A stretch of 10,283 nt of DNA, from NCBI GenBank assembly GCA_022781015.1, contig JALEUF010000068.1:1-10283 (forward strand), given 5' to 3'. The translations under genes and the position numbers were made by a program. The stretch is from Caryophanales bacterium. GTDB taxonomy: Bacteria > Bacillota_I > Bacilli_A > RFN20 > CAG-826. Below are positions 1 through 6,605 of this stretch, in pieces (position 1 is the stretch's first letter; every line of letters starts with the position of its first letter). The notes under the pieces were generated by a model. The model did no database searches, was not told the DNA's origin, and saw only the letters and a list, made by a program, of their open reading frames with translations.

Positions 1-425
1 CTAATGATTGCAACATTACCCCCTCCAATCGCTCCTACTAAAGGTTGGACAGTTAAAAGGAATGGATAATTCCATGGAGACATGATCAATACTTTGCCTA
101 CCGGTTCATGGTAAACCCTTGCTTTAGATGGGAAGGCCGCCAATCCTGCAAACTTGTTTTTGGGCTTACTCCACTTCTTCAAGTGTTTAATCATGTAAGA
201 AATCTCTTGATAGACTAATCCAATCTCACACATATATGATTCTTGGTAAGACTTCCCTAAATCTTCATGAAGGGCTTCTGCAATTTCTTTTTCATTATCC
301 TTGATGGCTTTATAAAGCTTCTTTAATTGGGAAAGCCTAAAATCAACCGATTTAGTTTCGTTAGAATTAAAATAATTTTTTGTCTCGTTAAATATATTTG
401 AAATATTGTTTTCTATATTGTCCAT
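1..425 (-). CDS. Aldehyde dehydrogenase, N-terminal part (partial)
   Basis: NAD(P)-dependent oxidation of an aldehyde to the carboxylate is the family reaction; the enzyme is cytoplasmic. The gene starts at the ATG at 425-423 and runs off the left edge, giving 141 complete codons of an expected 450 or so. The visible N-terminal half-domain begins with helical, charged sequence, including an RLSQLKKLYKAI stretch (30-41) and EIAEALHEDLGK (47-58). It then has the family hallmark VGKVLIMSPWNYP at about residues 109-121, whose Asn119 is the conserved oxyanion residue, and a QPLVGAIGGGNVAII strand entering the Rossmann fold. The short N-terminus and the PWNYP context fit the class 3-like branch (YwdH or fatty aldehyde dehydrogenase type). 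The catalytic cysteine and glutamate lie outside the window, so substrate and activity cannot be judged. A possible SD, AGGCG, sits 6 nt before the ATG. Confidence 0.9.
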   Translation of the reverse strand, partial: MDNIENNISNIFNETKNYFNSNETKSVDFRLSQLKKLYKAIKDNEKEIAEALHEDLGKSYQESYMCEIGLVYQEISYMIKHLKKWSKPKNKFAGLAAFPSKARVYHEPVGKVLIMSPWNYPFLLTVQPLVGAIGGGNVAII

Positions 426-442
426 AACTTTCGCCTAGAATG

Positions 443-448
443 ATTATA
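443..448 (-). promoter_or_regulatory. Candidate -10 element for the aldehyde dehydrogenase gene
   Basis: A perfect TATAAT on the minus strand lies 17 nt before the ATG at 425. Transcription would begin roughly 10 nt before the start codon, which places the weak AGGCG SD (432-436) at the very 5' end of the message. No convincing -35 hexamer is found 16-18 nt upstream, so the call rests on the -10 alone. Confidence 0.4.
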
Positions 449-570
449 AAGTATTAATAATTAAACACCCATTAGAATTATTAAAATTGACATTACTTTA
501 AATTTTGTAATTTTATTAGTTTACAAATTAATATTGAAGCAAACCAATTTTTTATATTTTGTCAATAAAG

Positions 571-1839
571 CTAATCTTTCAAACATCCTATAGGAACAAC
601 TGCCACTCCATCATCTCTAACACTTCCACGAGGAGAGGCAGTAATTATTAATTTGAGTGTAGGTTCCATCAAAGGGTATTTTTTGTTTTCTTTGTTGTAT
701 GAAAGAATTAACTCTTCTAATTTGTTTAGTCGTTTAGAAGAAGCATCAATATCAAATGAACCTAACTCGACATTAATCAAAGCATATCTACCATCATTAA
801 GTTCAAGAACCAAATCAACATCTAGCCCATATCTATCGGAATAATAATACAGTTTGCCACCTAGTTTCTGTGAATAGACTAGAAGATCCCTAGCAACTAG
901 GTTTTTAAATAAATACGAAAATCTTAATAAACTAGTTTTAAAATCATCAGGTTTAAGATTTAATGCAGCAATAGCTAAACTAGGATCAATCAAACATCTC
1001 TTAGAAGCTGAAATAACAACTCCCTTGCTTCTTAAAGACAGATTCCAAGGTTTTATCTCGTTGAGCAAGAAAATATCTTCTAGCGCCTTTTTATAGGCGT
1101 AATAGGTGGTTTTTGATAATGATTTTTCTTTCTTTGTGGATTCTAAAAGGAAAGTATTCTTTTCAAAAGAGAACAAATTCTTTGAATATGATTTGATTAT
1201 TGAAAGAGCTGTTGAGTAATCTCTTTTGTTTAAAGACGCTAAACTTAATTCAGATTTCAAAGATTTGGTTAAATAAGATTTCGCTACTGTTAGTTTTTCT
1301 TCTTTGTCAATGACTTCTAAAGACTTCGGAAACCCTCCCCTACAGGTAGAAAAGATAAGCTGGTCCAAACTAAGGGTAGAAATTAATTTAGTTGGCTCGA
1401 TTTTTTTCCTATCAAAAAGCGAAGACAAAGAAACATTCCCATTAGATTCCTTCGATTCGTACAAAGACATCGGATAAACAAAAACTGTTGAAAAAGAAGC
1501 AAGGTTAGAAGATGAACTTATTTTTTTAGAAGAAGTTAAAATGAATTTACCATCATTTTTTGTTGACGAAAATAAAACGCAAGCATCAAGCATCTTTTCC
1601 TTAACTTCAATCCCATCTATTAATCTAGGGTAATCTCCTAGAAGTAAATTAAGTGGTTTTGCATCTGCGGTATATAAATATTCCTTGTTGTTAGAAGAAG
1701 AAAAGCTAATGGAAGAGGATGAAAATTTACCACCTAAAAATGACTTCCCACTACCTTTGAATCCAGTAAGCAAAACAATGGAGGAGGCAGAAATCGAATC
1801 TTTAATTTGATTGGAAATTATTCTAGCAAAGTTTTTCAT
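571..1839 (-). CDS. Orphan AAA/DUF4143-type ATPase with altered signature residues
   Basis: A 422-residue protein matching the AAA_14-DUF4143 ATPases, a widespread family whose cellular role is mostly unknown. Order of parts: P-loop GFKGSGKS (26-33); GDYPRLIDG (68-76) at the Walker B position, where the family usually reads PRLIDEWQ; FILTSS (99-104) where the family usually has LTGS; GGFP (168-171); a middle region with KTTYYAYKKALEDIFLL (243-259), KPWNLSLRSK (263-272) and IDPSLAIAAL (284-293), typical of this family; and a C-terminal PD-(D/E)XK-like fold with LFKNLVARDLLVY (310-322), YGLDVDLVLE (337-346) and INVELG (355-360). Relatives usually read GLEVD and IEVKLG there, so the Walker B glutamate and the nuclease-like E and K are changed. 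About 63 residues are serine, roughly 15%. There is no SD; the start follows an AT-rich -10-like element. No partner gene lies beside it. Family assignment is good, function unknown. Confidence 0.75.
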   Translation of the reverse strand: MKNFARIISNQIKDSISASSIVLLTGFKGSGKSFLGGKFSSSSISFSSSNNKEYLYTADAKPLNLLLGDYPRLIDGIEVKEKMLDACVLFSSTKNDGKFILTSSKKISSSSNLASFSTVFVYPMSLYESKESNGNVSLSSLFDRKKIEPTKLISTLSLDQLIFSTCRGGFPKSLEVIDKEEKLTVAKSYLTKSLKSELSLASLNKRDYSTALSIIKSYSKNLFSFEKNTFLLESTKKEKSLSKTTYYAYKKALEDIFLLNEIKPWNLSLRSKGVVISASKRCLIDPSLAIAALNLKPDDFKTSLLRFSYLFKNLVARDLLVYSQKLGGKLYYYSDRYGLDVDLVLELNDGRYALINVELGSFDIDASSKRLNKLEELILSYNKENKKYPLMEPTLKLIITASPRGSVRDDGVAVVPIGCLKD

Positions 1840-1851
1840 CGAATATAGTTT

Positions 1852-1857
1852 ATCATA
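1852..1857 (-). promoter_or_regulatory. Candidate -10 element of the DUF4143 ATPase gene
   Basis: TATGAT on the minus strand lies 12 nt before the ATG at 1839, and TTAAAA, a 4/6 match to a -35, sits 18 nt further upstream. A start site about 7 nt past the -10 would leave a leader of only about 5 nt, with no SD visible. The surrounding region is extremely AT-rich, so chance matches are likely. Confidence 0.35.
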
Positions 1858-1984
1858 AATTAATTTGTTGTACTATTTTAATATTTTTTATTGAACTATT
1901 TTTATATAAATATTTAAGTAAACATCTTTCAATATTTTAATAATATTATTTTTAATAAAATCATTTTGTTCATAATATAATAAT

Positions 1985-2018
1985 CAAAGAAAAAAGCCCT
2001 GCATTTTAAGCAAGACTT
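1985..2018 (-). terminator. Rho-independent terminator of ppa
   Basis: On the minus strand AAGTCTTGC (2018-2010) pairs with GCAGGGCTT (2002-1994) over 9 bp including two or three G-U pairs, with a 7-nt loop, followed by a T-rich run with one C (1993-1986). It lies 25 nt past the ppa stop codon. Confidence 0.8.
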
Positions 2019-2042
2019 CTAAGATTATTTATAAGAGAGTAT

Positions 2043-2585
2043 TTACTTCTCAAACTTATCTTTATATCTAGCAATAGCTTTTTCTATCGCCTCTTCAGCA
2101 ACTTCCCTATTTTCAAACCCACCAATTTCAGTAGGCTTTCCATTCTCTAATTGCTTATATACTTTAAAGAAGTGACGGATTTCATCTAGAAGGTGATTTG
2201 GTAGTTTGTGGATTTGTTTTATCTGAGCATAAAAAGGATCATTATCGCAGACAGCAATTATTTTTTCATCGACAAAACCAGAATCTTTCATATTTAGCAT
2301 TCCCACTGGATGACATCTTACTAAAGCCATAGGAACTATAGGCTCGCTAGTAACAATCATGACATCTAATGGGTCATCATCTAGACCCCAGGTTTTAGGG
2401 ATGAATCCATAATTATGTGGGTAGTGAGTCGATGTAAAAAGTATCCTATCTAACATTAGGTAACCGCTATCTTCATCAAGCTCATATTTGTTCTTGCAGC
2501 CGGCAGGAATCTCTACACAGGCTAAAAAATGGTCTTTTTTAATACGATTAGAGTCAATCGAATGTACAATAATATTATTTCTCAT
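2043..2585 (-). CDS. ppa: Inorganic pyrophosphatase, family I
   Basis: Soluble cytoplasmic enzyme that hydrolyses PPi to two phosphates with Mg2+, driving nucleotide-sugar synthesis, tRNA charging and polymerisation. At 180 residues it has the usual length of a prokaryotic family I enzyme. The signature DDDPLDV lies at 69-75, with the metal-binding aspartates D69, D71 and D74. Other conserved positions line up with E. coli PPase: EIPAG (25-29), KYELDEDSG (33-41), R47, Y59, the D101/D106/K108 cluster in KDSGFVDEK, and YK at 143-144. The active site therefore looks intact. Many Bacilli instead use the unrelated Mn-dependent family II enzyme; family I is common in mycoplasmas. No SD precedes the ATG; a TAAAAT hexamer ends 6 nt before it. 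The gene follows the leuS terminator and has its own terminator, so it is probably monocistronic. Confidence 0.96.
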   Translation of the reverse strand: MRNNIIVHSIDSNRIKKDHFLACVEIPAGCKNKYELDEDSGYLMLDRILFTSTHYPHNYGFIPKTWGLDDDPLDVMIVTSEPIVPMALVRCHPVGMLNMKDSGFVDEKIIAVCDNDPFYAQIKQIHKLPNHLLDEIRHFFKVYKQLENGKPTEIGGFENREVAEEAIEKAIARYKDKFEK

Positions 2586-2591
2586 AGGTTG

Positions 2592-2597
2592 ATTTTA
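2592..2597 (-). promoter_or_regulatory. Candidate -10 element of ppa, giving a leaderless message
   Basis: TAAAAT on the minus strand lies 6 nt before the ppa ATG. Initiation about 7 nt past the hexamer would fall on the start codon itself. This fits the absence of an SD and the fact that a terminator ends just upstream. No good -35 is seen; the expected place is the T-run of the leuS terminator. Confidence 0.45.
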
Positions 2598-2600
2598 CTC

Positions 2601-2615
2601 TAGATAGACTATCTA
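2601..2615. repeat. Perfect 15-nt inverted repeat upstream of ppa
   Basis: Two 7-nt arms, TAGATAG and CTATCTA, flank one central base. The repeat lies between the leuS terminator and the proposed ppa -10, within the expected -35/-10 spacer. It could be an operator for a dimeric repressor, or a chance palindrome. Confidence 0.5.
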
Positions 2616-2693
2616 AAAAAGCCCTCGCAATGAAGTGAGACCCTCCTGTTGTTTGTCCAACATTTGGGTCTCACTTCACAACGGCAAGGGCTT
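2614..2693 (-). terminator. Large hairpin terminator of leuS
   Basis: The minus-strand transcript past the leuS stop can fold into one long hairpin. An outer 7-bp stem pairs 2619-2625 with 2687-2693. Two further G-C pairs follow (2627-2628 with 2684-2685), then an asymmetric internal loop. A perfect 13-bp stem pairs 2631-2643 with 2666-2678. An apical 5-bp stem TGTTG/CAACA (2647-2651 with 2658-2662) closes a 6-nt loop. Six consecutive T follow the 3' arm on the minus strand (2620-2615, two of them in the outer stem). This is about 27 bp, much bigger than a usual intrinsic terminator. Only the 3' end looks like a terminator; the plus strand has no T-run. Confidence 0.82.
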
Positions 2694-2709
2694 ATAAATT
2701 TGATTTAGA

Positions 2710-5115
2710 TTAAACTACTATGTTGCAAATTCTACCTTTGACAAAGATAATCTTCTTGATTTCCTTGCCGTCGATATATTGAACAATCTTTGGATTGGCT
2801 TTTACCATAGTAAGGGCGTCATCTTGGCTAATATCAACATCGAATTCCATGACATCTCTAGTTTTTCCATTAACTGAGATGGCCATCTTCATCGTATTTT
2901 TAACTAGATTAGCTTCATCATAAGTCGGCCATGGCTCATAAGCTAGCGTGGAATCATGACCAAGTTTTTGCCACATTTCTTCTCCTACATAAGGGCAAAT
3001 GCAAGAGAACATCTTAATAAATCCTTCAATATATTCCTTATATATAGATTTAGCTTTATAGACGGCATTGATAAATACCATCATAGCAGAAATAGCAGTA
3101 TTAAACGCTAAAGCATCAAAATCTGCGCTGACTTTTTTAGCCATCGAAGCAAATTCAAAGTCCAATTCATGGGAATTTGTAGATGAGATTTTTTCATAGA
3201 AAGTAGGATCATCAACTAATCTAAATACTCTTTCTATAAATCTCTTGCTACCTTCAATTCCGGTAGTAGACCAAGGTTTTGCCTCTTCTAACGGTCCTGC
3301 AAACATCTCAAATAAACGAAGTGAATCAGCGCCATAATTATTGACTATCTCATCTGGATTAACGACATTCCCCCTAGATTTAGACATCTTTTCCCCGTTT
3401 GAACCTAAAATCATCCCTTGATGGAATAATTTCTTAAATGGTTCCTTAGAGGATACAACGCCAATGTCATAAAGGAATTTATGCCAGAATCTAGCATAAA
3501 GCAAATGCAATACGGCATGTTCAGCTCCGCCGACATATAAATCAACAGGAAGCCAATGGTCCAATAATTTCTTATCGCCAATCGCATTGTTATTATGTGG
3601 ATCTATATAACGGATGTAATACCAGCAAGAACCCGCCCATTGAGGCATTGTATTAGTTTCCCTAACACCTTTTCTTCCATCTGGAGCAACATAATTTAAC
3701 CAGCTAGAAGGTGCTTTGGATAATGGAGGTTTGCCGTCTTTAGTAGGTTTATAATCATCTAATTCAGGAAGTACTAATGGGAGTTGATCTTCTGGAAGAG
3801 GGAATTCGGTTCCATCATTAAGCTTAACAACAGGGATTGGTTCTCCCCAATATCTTTGCCTAGAGAAAATCCAGTCACGCAATTTGTAATTGATGACTCT
3901 TTTACCAGCACCGATTTCTTCTAATTTCTTAGTTATTGCAACTTTGGCATCCGCAATATTTAATCCATCAGCAAAGCTGGAATTGATATGTTTTCCATCT
4001 CCCTCATAAGCAGAAGTAGAGATATCGCCTTCGACAACTTGGATTATTTCAAGATTATGTTTTTTGGCAAATTCATAATCCCTAGAATCGTGGCTAGGAA
4101 CAGCCATAACCGCTCCAGATCCATATGAACCAAGTACATAATCTGCACAATAAACTGGAATTACTTTCCCATTTATAGGATTAATCGCATCAAATCCAAG
4201 ATAGACACCAGTCTTATCTTTAGAAGTAGAAGTCCTAACCAAATCTGATTTACGTTTGGATTCTTCTACATATTTATTAACGGCTTCTAATTGAGAAGCG
4301 GAGGTTAATTTAGCAACTAAAGGATGTTCAGGGGCTAAGCAACAATAAGTGCAGCCAAATAAAGTATCAACCCTAGTAGTAAATACTTCAAAGCTTTCGT
4401 TACTTCCATTTATCTTGAAAGTAATGGAAACACCTTCGCTTTTGCCAATCCAGTTCTTTTGCATTTCTAAAGTAGACTTTGGCCAATCTAGTAAAGTTAA
4501 ATCTTTTTCTAGTTTATCGGCATATTTAGTGATACGAAGCACCCATTGCCTCATAGGCATCCTAATAACTGGATACCCCCCTCTTTCAGAAACTCCGTTA
4601 ACGACTTCTTCATTAGCCAAGACAGTTCCTAATTCAGGGCAATAATTGACTGGAATATCGGCAACATAAGCCAAGTCATGCTTAAACAATTGGATAAAGA
4701 TCCATTGGGTCCATTTGTAATAATCTTCATCGATTGTAGCAATTTCCTTACTCCAATCATAAGAGAACCCAAGGGCCTTGATTTGGCGTTTGAAATTAGC
4801 AATGTTCTTCCTGGTAAATTCTTCTGGATGGACATTGTTCTTAATGGCAAATTGTTCGGCTGGAAGGCCAAAAGCATCCCAACCCATTGGATGGAGGACA
4901 TTATATCCTTGCATTCTTTTCATCCTGCAGACTATATCGGTCGCGGTATATCCTTCAGGATGTCCGACATGTAATCCTTGTCCTGATGGATATGGGAACA
5001 TGTCTAATACATAATATTTGGGCTTAGAAAAATCGTGGGTGTCGCAATAAAAGGTATTGTTATCATCCCAGTATTTTGCCCATTTTTGTTCAATATTCTT
5101 ATAATCGTAACTCAT
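2710..5115 (-). CDS. leuS: Leucyl-tRNA synthetase
   Basis: Class Ia aminoacyl-tRNA synthetase that charges tRNA-Leu in the cytoplasm using ATP. At 801 residues it matches the Bacillus-type length. The Rossmann catalytic domain opens with the HIGH-class motif HVGH (49-52) in PYPSGQGLHVGH. The CP1 editing domain contains FTTRVDTLFG (245-254), with the conserved TTR..DT core, and SHDSRDYEFA (341-350), its conserved aspartate region. The catalytic core resumes with KLRDWIFSRQRYWGEPIP (411-428), and KMSKS is at 576-580. The anticodon-binding helical domain follows, then a C-terminal domain with ISVNGKTRD (746-754). Nothing appears broken. Only 59 nt separate the ATG from the upstream glgA stop, so no T-box leader is possible. 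There is no SD, but a perfect TATAAT lies 7 nt before the ATG, suggesting a leaderless transcript. Confidence 0.98.
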   Translation of the reverse strand: MSYDYKNIEQKWAKYWDDNNTFYCDTHDFSKPKYYVLDMFPYPSGQGLHVGHPEGYTATDIVCRMKRMQGYNVLHPMGWDAFGLPAEQFAIKNNVHPEEFTRKNIANFKRQIKALGFSYDWSKEIATIDEDYYKWTQWIFIQLFKHDLAYVADIPVNYCPELGTVLANEEVVNGVSERGGYPVIRMPMRQWVLRITKYADKLEKDLTLLDWPKSTLEMQKNWIGKSEGVSITFKINGSNESFEVFTTRVDTLFGCTYCCLAPEHPLVAKLTSASQLEAVNKYVEESKRKSDLVRTSTSKDKTGVYLGFDAINPINGKVIPVYCADYVLGSYGSGAVMAVPSHDSRDYEFAKKHNLEIIQVVEGDISTSAYEGDGKHINSSFADGLNIADAKVAITKKLEEIGAGKRVINYKLRDWIFSRQRYWGEPIPVVKLNDGTEFPLPEDQLPLVLPELDDYKPTKDGKPPLSKAPSSWLNYVAPDGRKGVRETNTMPQWAGSCWYYIRYIDPHNNNAIGDKKLLDHWLPVDLYVGGAEHAVLHLLYARFWHKFLYDIGVVSSKEPFKKLFHQGMILGSNGEKMSKSRGNVVNPDEIVNNYGADSLRLFEMFAGPLEEAKPWSTTGIEGSKRFIERVFRLVDDPTFYEKISSTNSHELDFEFASMAKKVSADFDALAFNTAISAMMVFINAVYKAKSIYKEYIEGFIKMFSCICPYVGEEMWQKLGHDSTLAYEPWPTYDEANLVKNTMKMAISVNGKTRDVMEFDVDISQDDALTMVKANPKIVQYIDGKEIKKIIFVKGRICNIVV

Positions 5116-5122
5116 AAGGCAA

Positions 5123-5128
5123 ATTATA
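5123..5128 (-). promoter_or_regulatory. leuS: Candidate -10 element of leuS, giving a leaderless message
   Basis: A perfect TATAAT on the minus strand ends 7 nt before the leuS ATG, so the predicted transcription start coincides with or just precedes the start codon. A weak TTTAAT (5145-5150) with a 16-nt spacer is the best -35 candidate. No SD-like purine run is present between the hexamer and the ATG. Confidence 0.5.
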
Positions 5129-5166
5129 GACTAACTGATTAAAAATTAAATAGATAAAAGGGCAGG

Positions 5167-5186
5167 CTAAATAACTATTTATTTAG
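5167..5186 (-). repeat. AT-rich inverted repeat over the glgA stop codon
   Basis: On the minus strand CTAAATAA and TTATTTAG form a perfect 8-bp stem with a 4-nt loop. The glgA stop TAG (5177-5175) lies in the loop. A short T-run follows only after an intervening CCTGCCC, so it is at best a weak terminator at the end of the glg operon. Confidence 0.5.
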
Positions 5187-6605
5187 GGCTTGCTTATATA
5201 GTTCTAGATATTGCAAACTAGATTTATTCAATGAATGGTCTGCTTTCATGGCATTGCTTCTAAGTTTTCTTAGTTTTGCTTTGTCATTATAGACTAGACT
5301 AGCCTTATAGACTCCATAATCAAGTCCACCGATATCAAAGTCATTAAAGAGGAATCCATCAGCTTTATCTAGATTGGAATCATTATAATCAACAATAGTG
5401 TCCGCTAAGCCACCCGTTCTTCTAGCAATTGGAAGAGTACCATATTTTAAGGCAATCATCTGTCCAATCCCACAAGGTTCAAATAAAGAAGGCATGAGGA
5501 AGAAATCACACCCAGCATATATATAATGGGCAAATTTAGCATTATAGCCAATATAGATTCCAACTCTATCTGGATAATCTCTTCTTAAATCTTCTAATGC
5601 TTGTTCATAGGCATATTCGCCTGACCCAAGAGCAAAGAAAGCCCCTCCGTTATTTAAGATTTTTCTAGCTTCAGCTAAGACTAATTCGATTCCTTTTTGG
5701 GAAGTCAATCTGGAAACTAGTCCATAGCAAGGAACATCTTTATATTCAAGTAGGCATTTACCAAACATTGCCTTCTTGCATTCTTTCTTGCCACTAGTAA
5801 CGTCTTTGATTGAATACTTTTTAGCAATATTAGGATCTTCTTTTGGATTGAATTCATTTTCATCAATGCCATTGCAAATCCCGACAAAATCATCTTTTCT
5901 TAAAGTTAAGATATAAGATAAACCAAATGTCGATGATGGATCTAATAATTCAAGAGCATGTGTTGGAGATACGGTAGTAATTTTATCGCTATAGACAATG
6001 CCGGCCTTGAAAGTAGAAACCATTCCTTCAAAACGAAGTTCGCCTGAATCAAATAAATCATCGCTCAAGGAATAGAAATCATTTAGGAAATACCTATCAA
6101 TCAAACCCATAAACATTGGGTTATGGATGGTAAAGATGAATTTAGTATAGGAAAAATTAGGATGGAATGGGTCTTTTTTCTTGACTAAGCAAGGAATCAT
6201 TCCAGTTTGCCAATCATTGCAATGAATGATATCGAAATGGAGATTCAATTGCTTTATAGTCTCTATAACGGCAAGGCTAAAGAAAGCGAAACGTTCCCCG
6301 TCGTCTCCATATCCATATAGGTTATGCCTAGTGAAATAATATGAATTGGCAAGGAAATAGAAATTGACATTATTTAATTTATAGTAATAGATGTCGGTTT
6401 GTTGGTTTCTCCAGCTCATCTTTGTATAGAAAGATGCAACTTGCTTGAATTTATAATCCTTATTAGAAGTTGATTCATAAAATGGGAGGAAAACCGAAAC
6501 ATCTTCCTTGGAAGAGAGTTCTTTCGATAAAGAATAGACAACATCACCTAATCCACCAGTTTTGGAAAAGGGATTTGATTCGCTTGATACAAATGCAATT
6601 TTCAT
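5175..6605 (-). CDS. glgA: Glycogen synthase (ADP-glucose type)
   Basis: GT5-family glucosyltransferase that moves glucose from ADP-glucose to the non-reducing end of an alpha-1,4-glucan in the cytoplasm. At 476 residues the length is normal. The N-terminal Rossmann domain carries KTGGL (15-19), the ADP-glucose-binding hallmark, HCNDWQT (128-134) and IHN with H161. The C-terminal domain has SRLTSQKG, with R299 and K304, and LFEPCGIGQ with E376; these match E. coli R300, K305 and E377. RTGGLADT (396-403) closes the nucleotide site. All key residues are present. The family motif HNLAYQG is diverged to HNPMFMG. The ATG overlaps the glgD stop by 4 nt (ATGA) and is preceded by AAGGAT 7 nt upstream, so it is translationally coupled as the last gene of the glgC-glgD-glgA operon. 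Confidence 0.97.
   Translation of the reverse strand: MKIAFVSSESNPFSKTGGLGDVVYSLSKELSSKEDVSVFLPFYESTSNKDYKFKQVASFYTKMSWRNQQTDIYYYKLNNVNFYFLANSYYFTRHNLYGYGDDGERFAFFSLAVIETIKQLNLHFDIIHCNDWQTGMIPCLVKKKDPFHPNFSYTKFIFTIHNPMFMGLIDRYFLNDFYSLSDDLFDSGELRFEGMVSTFKAGIVYSDKITTVSPTHALELLDPSSTFGLSYILTLRKDDFVGICNGIDENEFNPKEDPNIAKKYSIKDVTSGKKECKKAMFGKCLLEYKDVPCYGLVSRLTSQKGIELVLAEARKILNNGGAFFALGSGEYAYEQALEDLRRDYPDRVGIYIGYNAKFAHYIYAGCDFFLMPSLFEPCGIGQMIALKYGTLPIARRTGGLADTIVDYNDSNLDKADGFLFNDFDIGGLDYGVYKASLVYNDKAKLRKLRSNAMKADHSLNKSSLQYLELYKQALNK

Noticed and set aside
479..533. AT inverted repeat TTTGTAA/TTACAAA near the aldehyde dehydrogenase promoter
   Set aside because: Short arms with a 10-nt loop in nearly pure A/T sequence; expected by chance.
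653..844. 63-codon plus-strand reading frame
   Set aside because: It is antisense to the C-terminal domain of the DUF4143 ATPase and shows no protein-like features or initiation signal.
2614..2693. T-box riboswitch or integron attC site at the leuS-ppa hairpin
   Set aside because: There is no T-box consensus or antiterminator, and it follows leuS instead of preceding it. The arms lack paired attC core sites, and no cassette context exists.
4349..4974. Several plus- and minus-strand reading frames of 78-98 codons overlapping leuS
   Set aside because: They lie wholly inside leuS in other frames, have no SD or domain signal, and leuS has every family motif in its own frame.
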